From Streptomyces sp. TLI_053 (GTDB taxonomy: Bacteria; Actinomycetota; Actinomycetes; Streptomycetales; Streptomycetaceae): 64,000 nucleotides of DNA. The translations under genes were made by a program, and so were the position numbers. Shown piece by piece: positions 59,225 to 64,000 of the stretch (position 1 is the first letter of the stretch; each line of letters begins with the position of its first letter). Below the pieces are notes generated by a model, which was not told the origin of the DNA, ran no database searches, and was given only the letters and a program-made list of their open reading frames with translations. The stretch lies in the NCBI RefSeq assembly GCF_900105395.1, contig NZ_LT629775.1, forward strand, positions 9,451,501-9,515,500, given 5' to 3'.

Positions 59225-59275
59225 CATGCCCCGCGGTGCAATCCGGGTGTTCCGGAATTGACATCGCGGGGCATG
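59225..59275 (-). terminator. Hairpin between precursor peptide and TPR gene
   Basis: Outer arms catgccccgcg (59225-59235) and cgcggggcatg (59265-59275) are perfect; inner atccgg/ccggaat also pair. It lies 15 bp past the short peptide stop and before the TPR start. An attenuator of this kind raises precursor over enzyme levels in many RiPP operons. Confidence 0.65.
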
Positions 59276-59290
59276 CGTGGATTACCGGTG

Positions 59291-59389
59291 TCAGACGCCG
59301 CCGTCGTCGATCAGGCAGGTCCAGCAGTCCGCCGCACCAGTGCTGATCTCGACCTCGTCCTCCAGGGACTCCCAGGTCTCGTACGCCAT
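59291..59389 (-). CDS. Candidate RiPP precursor peptide
   Basis: 32 aa, ATG 59389 with GAGAGGGG 8 nt upstream. Leader-like acidic part MAYETWESLEDEVEIS, then Thr-Gly-Ala-Ala and a tail DCWTCLIDDGGV with a CxxC. It is too short and too acidic for a housekeeping protein. It stands between a PLP enzyme with exporter upstream and a TPR-like protein with peptidase downstream, and a hairpin follows it. The tail (about 12 residues) is the probable core. No known RiPP class is recognised; there is no YcaO, radical SAM, LanB/LanM or lasso enzyme nearby. Confidence 0.65.
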   Translation of the reverse strand: MAYETWESLEDEVEISTGAADCWTCLIDDGGV

Positions 59390-59478
59390 TTCACAACCCC
59401 TCTCTTTTCCGGGCCGGTCCTGATATCCGGGCCGGCGAAGCGGTCGATCGATATTCTTCGGGAACCGGAACAGCACCG

Positions 59479-60732
59479 TCAAGGCTTGTGCACGGCAAGC
59501 TCCGAGAGGATCTCCGCCACTTCCTCGTCGGTGGTCCAGAAATGCGGGGAGACCCGGACCAGGCCGTCCGGAACGGAAACGTGTATTCCGGCCGACGACA
59601 GTCTCCGGACGATCTCGGCGCCTTCCGTCCGGCGGCTGGTGAAGCACACCAGGCCCGAGTTCCCGGCACCGCCCGAGCTCCCGTCACCGCCCGGGTGCCC
59701 GTCGTCGTTCGGGTGCCCGGCGCCGTCCGGGGGGAGCGCCAGGTCGTAGCCGAGCTCGGCGATCCCGGTGCGCAGCCGGTCGGCCAGGCCGCGTACCCGC
59801 TCGGCGACCGCGGCGATGCCGGTCTCCTCCAGCTCGGCCAGCGCGGCGGCGAGTCCCGCCGTGCCGACCAGGTCGTACATCCCGCCCTCGACCCGGGCGG
59901 CCTCGGCGCGTTCGGGCAGGTCGTAGCGCAGGTGGCCCGGCCCCTTCGTCACCTCGGCGGCGCCCACGTGGCCGAACCAGCCGGTGGGGGTGCTGCGCAG
60001 CAGTTCCAGCCGGTCGGCGCGGCAGTAGAACACCCCGGTGCCCGGTGGTCCGCAGAGCCACTTGTGGGCGCCCGCCGCCAGGAAGTCCACCGGGGTGTCG
60101 GCCACCGACAACGGCAGCGCGCCGAGGCTCTGCACCGCGTCCACGCACACCAGCGCCCCGGCCTCGGCGGCCAGCGCGCAGATCCGGTCGAGGTCGTTGC
60201 GGAAGCCGGTGGCGAAGTTGACGTGGCTCACCGCCACGAGACGGGTGGCCGGTCCGATGGCCGCCGCCACGTCCTCGATCCGGTGGCCGCCGTCGCGCAT
60301 CGGCACCCAGACCGGCTCGACGCCGTGACGGCGCAGCCGCAGCCACGGCCGGACGTTGGCCGGGAAGTCCCGGTCGAACAGCACGATCCGGTCGCCCGGG
60401 CGCCAGTCCAGGCCGTCGGCCACCAGATGGATGCCGGTCGAGGTGTTGGGGACGAGGGCGACCTCCGCGGGCGTGCAGCCGAGCAGCCGGGCGAGCGACC
60501 GCCGGGCGGCGGCGCGGGCGCCGAAGAGCGGCCCGAGGGCGGCGCTGCCGTACGGAAGCACCTCGTCGACGGCGGTGCGCATCGCGGCGACGGCGGCGGG
60601 CCGGAGCCGGCCGAACCCGGCGTAGTCGAGGTACGCGCCACCGGTGGGGGAGCCGTCCGGTCGGCCCGGCCCGTCCGCTCGGTGCGGCCTGTCCGCTCGG
60701 TGGGGCCTGTCCGCTCGGTGCGGCCCGCTCAC
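59479..60732 (-). CDS. Class V aminotransferase-fold PLP enzyme of the candidate RiPP operon
   Basis: 417 aa from GTG 60732, overlapping the MFS stop (GTGA). The first 25 residues are PHRADR repeats made by three 18-bp DNA repeats. Core motifs: AYLDYAGFGRLRPAAVAAM, VPNTSTGIHLVADGL, FDRDFPANVRPWL, VSHVNFATGFRNDL, VDAVQSLGALPL and the PLP lysine in AAGAHKWLCGPPGTGVFY. Cysteine-desulfurase/IPN-epimerase type. It may act on cysteine or another residue of the short peptide; this is inference from context. Confidence 0.85.
   Translation of the reverse strand: MSGPHRADRPHRADRPHRADGPGRPDGSPTGGAYLDYAGFGRLRPAAVAAMRTAVDEVLPYGSAALGPLFGARAAARRSLARLLGCTPAEVALVPNTSTGIHLVADGLDWRPGDRIVLFDRDFPANVRPWLRLRRHGVEPVWVPMRDGGHRIEDVAAAIGPATRLVAVSHVNFATGFRNDLDRICALAAEAGALVCVDAVQSLGALPLSVADTPVDFLAAGAHKWLCGPPGTGVFYCRADRLELLRSTPTGWFGHVGAAEVTKGPGHLRYDLPERAEAARVEGGMYDLVGTAGLAAALAELEETGIAAVAERVRGLADRLRTGIAELGYDLALPPDGAGHPNDDGHPGGDGSSGGAGNSGLVCFTSRRTEGAEIVRRLSSAGIHVSVPDGLVRVSPHFWTTDEEVAEILSELAVHKP
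60671..60724. repeat. Three 18-bp tandem repeats in the start region of the PLP gene
   Basis: Units at 60671-60688, 60689-60706 and 60707-60724 share (c/t)cgtccgctcggtgcggc-like sequence and encode the PHRADR repeats at the N-terminus of the PLP enzyme. Copy-number change would keep the frame. Confidence 0.75.
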
Positions 60733-61970
60733 GAGACCGCCCCGGCGGAGCGCAGCGCCCGGGTGGCGGTGACCGCCATCCAGCCGGCCACCAGCAGCGG
60801 CACGCCGTGCAGCAGCAGCACCCACGGCGCCACCCGGTCCGGCCGCAGCACCAGGCTCGTGACGAGCAGTCCGGACATGAAGCCCGCGTTGACCGTGATC
60901 TGGGACAGCCCGAACACCCCGCCCCTGCGCCCGTCGGGCAGCCGCTGCAGCGACTGCTTGTAGGTGATCTCGCTCAGCGCGTCGCCCAGTCCGGCCCCGG
61001 CCGCCGCCAGCAGCCGCGGCCACCAGCCGTCCAGCCAGAAGACGCCGATGAAGCCCAGCGACATCACGATCGTGGCCAGGCAGTACACCGGGGCCGGTGC
61101 GCGTTCGACGAGGCGCTTGGCCAGGGGCCGCAGCACGAAGCCGGCCACCAGCAGCCCGGCCGCCCAACTGCCCCACACCGCACCGGAGACCACGGCCGGC
61201 TGGCTCGGGTGCAGCTCGGTGCCCAGCAGCGGCAGTCCGACGTGCTGGGAGGAACTGCCGAAGGCGTCCAGTCCGCGCAGCACGACCAGCCCGGCCAGGC
61301 CGGAGGTCACCAGCAGCGGCCAGGCGCCGGAGCGGTCCCGGTCCCCGGCGGCCCGGCCGCCCGGGTCCCGCATCCGCAGGCGCAGCGCCAGCAGGACCGC
61401 CGCCGAGAGCGCGTAGCTGCCCGCGTCCAGGGCGAACACCCAGCGGTACCCGGCCACGGGGACCAGGACCGTGGCGAGGCCCATGCCGACCATGAACGCC
61501 ACCCCCCTGAGTCCGGCCAGCGCGCTGTTCACCGACGCGGTGCGCGGTCCGGCCATGACGGGGGTGGCGGCGGAGAGCGTGGCCTCGAAGACCGACCGCC
61601 CGGTGCCGACCACCATCACCGCCGGGTACAGCCACCAGTTCTGCGCGCCCGTCGGCAGGGCGGCCAGCAGGGCCAGCGTGAGCGCCCGGACGAGGTCGGC
61701 GCCGATCATCATCCGGCGGCGGTCCCAGCGGTCCCCGAAGCGGTGCCCCAGCCGACCGCCCGCGATCGCGCCGGCGTACAGCGCCACGCTGACCAGCCCG
61801 GTGTGCAGGGCCGATCGGCTGTGTTCCCAGACGAAGACGGACAGGCAGATGAAGTCGAGCGCGTAGCCGATGTCCGAGATCGTCTTGGCGGTCAGCAGGA
61901 CCGCGAGCTGACGGCGACTCGCCGAGGCGGCCCGCCCTGCCGTGCCGGTGCCGACGACCACGGCGCCCAT
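60729..61970 (-). CDS. MFS transporter, first gene of the candidate RiPP operon
   Basis: 413 aa from ATG 61970 (GGGGAG 9 nt upstream; TTG at 61979 is an alternative). About 12 helices: LLTAKTISDIGYALDFICLS at the start, loop GHRFGDRWDRRRMMIGADLV, and later SEITYKQSLQRLPDGRRGGV. MFS_3-type exporter. Likely exports the peptide product. Confidence 0.88.
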   Translation of the reverse strand: MGAVVVGTGTAGRAASASRRQLAVLLTAKTISDIGYALDFICLSVFVWEHSRSALHTGLVSVALYAGAIAGGRLGHRFGDRWDRRRMMIGADLVRALTLALLAALPTGAQNWWLYPAVMVVGTGRSVFEATLSAATPVMAGPRTASVNSALAGLRGVAFMVGMGLATVLVPVAGYRWVFALDAGSYALSAAVLLALRLRMRDPGGRAAGDRDRSGAWPLLVTSGLAGLVVLRGLDAFGSSSQHVGLPLLGTELHPSQPAVVSGAVWGSWAAGLLVAGFVLRPLAKRLVERAPAPVYCLATIVMSLGFIGVFWLDGWWPRLLAAAGAGLGDALSEITYKQSLQRLPDGRRGGVFGLSQITVNAGFMSGLLVTSLVLRPDRVAPWVLLLHGVPLLVAGWMAVTATRALRSAGAVS

Positions 61971-61991
61971 GAGGCTCAACTCCCCGGTTGT

Positions 61992-62053
61992 GTGAGGGCT
62001 GTCATGATTCCCTCACCAACTCCCCACGTGCAAGAGGTCGTTCCGTACGAACG
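61992..62053. promoter_or_regulatory. Operator-like inverted repeats upstream of the RiPP operon
   Basis: GTGAGGG (61992-61998) / CCCTCAC (62010-62016), and CGTTCCGTACGAACG (62039-62053), a palindrome with 5-bp arms. Both are within 85 bp of the first start codon of the operon. Confidence 0.45.
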
Positions 62054-62128
62054 TCCGCGCGTGCGGCGGGGGCGTTCCCGTCGTCGGGCCACCGGTGTGC
62101 GGACCGCTCGCGCCCCACGGCCCGGCGG

Positions 62129-62572
62129 TCATCGACCTGCCGCACCGACCGGGCCGGCGTGCCCGGTGGACCACCACGGCAGGAGCTGGACGACGCCCCA
62201 GGCGATCTCGAGGGTGAGGAACGGCCACAGGATCCGCGGGGCGCCGTGGGCCAGCGCATAGGCCATCCACGACGAGAACAGGACGCGCGCGATCCCGTCC
62301 AGCAGTCCGTGCAACGGCAGCGCCCGCAGGATGCGCAGGGCCGCCCAGACGGTGACGACGGAGCCCATCAGGTTGGCGAACAGGGTCTGCCACGTGTCGG
62401 GCGCGGGCAGCGGGCCCAGTCCGAGGTGCTCGCCCAGGGAGGAGAGCGCGTGGTGCACCAGCGTGTAGGTCCACGGCGTCGCGAATCCGGCGGTGACGGC
62501 GAGGTCGTACCAGGCGCTCGCGCGCACGACGCGGAGATACGCGGGGCGCGCGGGGGTGAGGGGGCGGCTCAT
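62129..62572 (-). CDS. Small membrane protein, probable MerR target
   Basis: 147 aa with about four hydrophobic segments (WYDLAVTAGFATPWTYTLVH, TLFANLMGSVVTVWAALRIL, FSSWMAYALAHG, WPFLTLEIAWGVVQLLPWW). Not recognised. Divergent from the MerR gene and sharing its operator. Confidence 0.75.
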   Translation of the reverse strand: MSRPLTPARPAYLRVVRASAWYDLAVTAGFATPWTYTLVHHALSSLGEHLGLGPLPAPDTWQTLFANLMGSVVTVWAALRILRALPLHGLLDGIARVLFSSWMAYALAHGAPRILWPFLTLEIAWGVVQLLPWWSTGHAGPVGAAGR

Positions 62573-62613
62573 GACGGGGCTCCGGTCGGTCGGGGTCGGT
62601 GGAGCCTCACGCT

Positions 62614-62649
62614 AAACAGTGGAGTACGGTCCAGGGTCAAGTCCACTGT
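62614..62649 (-). promoter_or_regulatory. MerR-type operator/promoter
   Basis: Inverted repeat ACAGTGGA (62616-62623) / TCCACTGT (62642-62649). On the minus strand TTGACC is followed, 18-19 bp on, by a TTTAGC-like -10: the overlong spacer that MerR activators correct by twisting DNA. The promoter points to the membrane protein gene. Confidence 0.6.
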
Positions 62650-62667
62650 CCGGAGGGGGTCTGGCAC

Positions 62668-63027
62668 ATGCGCATCGGAGAGCTGGCCGCGCGGACGGGG
62701 CTGAGCAGGGACACCGTCCGGTTCTACGAGAAGGTCGGCCTGGTCGAGTCCCGGCGTTCGGCCAACGGCTACCGCGACTTCCCGCCCGGAGCGGTGGAGT
62801 GGCTGCACTACGTGCGCACCGCGCAGACGCTCGGGTTCTCCCTGGCGGAGATCGCACGCACCGGCGAGGAACTGCGCGGAGCACCGGACACCGCCGAAGC
62901 GCTGTCCGCCCTGTTCGAGGAGAAGATCCGCGTCGTGGACGCCCGCATGGCCGAACTCGCCGCCCTGCGCAACGACCTCGCCGAACGCGTCGGCACCGGC
63001 TGCCCGTTGGCGGCGGCCGGCCGATGA
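62668..63027 (+). CDS. MerR-family transcriptional regulator
   Basis: 119 aa from ATG 62668 (CGGAGGGGG upstream). MRIGELAARTGLSRDTVRFY, EKVGLVESRRSANGYRDFP, then the dimerisation helix. There is one Cys near the C-terminus (GTGCPLAAAG), so a metal or redox signal is possible but not shown. Confidence 0.92.
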   Translation: MRIGELAARTGLSRDTVRFYEKVGLVESRRSANGYRDFPPGAVEWLHYVRTAQTLGFSLAEIARTGEELRGAPDTAEALSALFEEKIRVVDARMAELAALRNDLAERVGTGCPLAAAGR

Positions 63028-63104
63028 CGACGAGCGGGCGGGCCCCGGTCCCGGCGGCCTGTGCCAGAGCTGCTGCTGCGCCGCGCCCGACCAGGGTTGA
63101 CGGC

Positions 63105-63776
63105 ATGGAAGAGGCACAGGTGAGCGGGCCGGGCGGGTGGTGGTCGCGGCTCAGGCACTGGGCAGGGGTTCGCCGACCAGCCGATCCCTTCTCGCACGAA
63201 CGGGCGCTGCGAGAGGCCGCCGCGCGGATGCGTGAGCGCCTTCTCCGCTACCCGGTGGACGGAGAGTGGCAGGACCTGGCGTACTGGGATCCACTGCCTA
63301 CCGCCCGGGAGATGACCGACTCGGTGGGTGACGGCCGCTGGGAGGAGCGCAGTTGGCTGAACGTTCCGGGACCGTTCTACGCCGGCGCGACCGACACCGG
63401 CCTGAACGGCCCGTACTACCTTCCCGAGCACGTGCTCTCCAGCGACGAGCACTACGAGTTCGTCCACCGTCAGCCCGCCGACCCGCGCGAGGTGGCGGGC
63501 CTGGTGGAGATCGCCGATGGTGAGCCGGCGGGTGGCTACGCGTGGGACGGGGACCAGCACTGGACCCCGCAGGCGGTACGGACCTGGTGGGCAGGCCGGG
63601 CCGAGATCCGTGCGTGGATCACGGCGGAGCTGGACGACGACCGCAACGAGCCGGAAGCGCTGCGGCGGTACGCCGCCTACCTCGACGACGGGCTGGAGGC
63701 CTATCTGCGCGGCTACCTGTTCTGGCTGACCGAGGGGCGGGAGCCGCGCGTCGGAGAGGCGCTGCCGGACCTCTGA
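63105..63776 (+). CDS. Uncharacterised protein, paralogue of 13085-13669
   Basis: 223 aa. The C-terminal 170 residues match the protein at 13085-13669 (YWDPLPTARE, LNVPGPFYAGATDTG, YEFVHRQP, DQHWTPQAVRTWW, YLRGYLFWLTEGR). An extra N-terminal 55 residues (PADPFSHERALREAAARMRE) are helical. Function unknown; Trp/Tyr-rich and acidic. Confidence 0.75.
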   Translation: MEEAQVSGPGGWWSRLRHWAGVRRPADPFSHERALREAAARMRERLLRYPVDGEWQDLAYWDPLPTAREMTDSVGDGRWEERSWLNVPGPFYAGATDTGLNGPYYLPEHVLSSDEHYEFVHRQPADPREVAGLVEIADGEPAGGYAWDGDQHWTPQAVRTWWAGRAEIRAWITAELDDDRNEPEALRRYAAYLDDGLEAYLRGYLFWLTEGREPRVGEALPDL

Positions 63777-63874
63777 CGCGCGGCCTGCCGGCCGCGAGCG
63801 CGGGCGGGGCGAGAGCAGCCGGCGGAGGCGTGCCGCGCGGCCGGGCAGTTGGCCCCGGCGCTGTCCACGCCGAG

Positions 63875-64000
63875 CTACAGCACGGCAATGCATGAGCTCA
63901 GATCGGCGGTCAGGAAGATCAGGTGCGTGTCTTCAGTGACATCCACTCGGCCCAGGACGACGGGGGTACGTCCCGCACGCCGAAGGCCCGGCAGCCCCTG
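63875..64000 (-). CDS. C-terminal fragment of an unrecognised gene, cut by window end
   Basis: Minus-strand frame open from the window edge to TAG at 63875, reading RTPVVLGRVDVTEDTHLIFL and ending TADLSSCIAVL. Protein-like composition with plausible beta strands. 41 codons visible; family unknown. Confidence 0.4.
   Translation of the reverse strand, partial: QGLPGLRRAGRTPVVLGRVDVTEDTHLIFLTADLSSCIAVL

Overview
The window is high-GC actinobacterial DNA with strong third-position GC, frequent GTG starts and many 4-bp start/stop overlaps. It carries Tat-exported enzymes, a MocR regulator, a PadR pair and many secreted proteins, which fits a Streptomycetaceae chromosome (Streptomyces or Kitasatospora), probably an accessory or arm region. 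No rRNA, tRNA, transposase or CRISPR array was seen. All calls come from reading the sequence; no database search was run.

Layout. 0-8 kb: partial APH-like kinase, a frameshifted remnant, a two-component system (RR-HK), an endonuclease/exonuclease/phosphatase-fold membrane protein coupled to a D-Ala-D-Ala carboxypeptidase, and a sigma-like protein with a partner. 8-18 kb: ABC exporter, DMT transporter, a small SUKH/immunity-like group, a divergent MocR / class V PLP enzyme / MFS locus, and a PH-domain protein. 18.5-21.6 kb: Tat-exported family 8 polysaccharide lyase.

21.8-31.2 kb is the main find: a compact eight-gene minus-strand operon with the enzymes of N-N bond (hydrazine) biosynthesis. 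It encodes a lysine/ornithine-type N-hydroxylase, a free-standing cupin, a MetRS-like protein and a DAO-type FAD oxidase, joined by two ATP-grasp ligases, a SAM methyltransferase and an MFS exporter. Characterised hydrazine synthetases carry cupin and MetRS-like domains on one chain; here they are split and lie three genes apart. The expected product is a (possibly methylated) hydrazino acid amidated by one or both ligases.

31.7-38.5 kb: a small protein, a sigma-like/membrane/extracellular fusion, a four-gene operon (methyltransferase, DUF482/FemAB-like, NIPSNAP-like, PNPOx-like) and an XRE regulator. 38.6-49.2 kb: a MACPF-like protein with partner, a cell-wall-anchor protein whose sorting signal is broken by a one-base frameshift, a LuxR regulator facing two secreted proteins, a DUF5995 protein and a secreted astacin protease. 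49.3-53.9 kb: TetR/hydrolase pair with twin operators, a beta-helix protein and a PadR/membrane pair.

54.1-55.05 kb is gene-free and holds ten copies of a palindrome (arms around GGAAGTCG / CGACTTCC, always a 7-nt loop) about every 95 bp, with a second interspersed repeat. 55.1-62.0 kb is a candidate RiPP operon: MFS, class V PLP enzyme, a 32-aa acidic peptide ending in a CxxC-containing tail, a hairpin, a large TPR-like protein and an M17 aminopeptidase. The right end has a MerR-controlled membrane gene and a paralogue of the protein at 13.1-13.7 kb.
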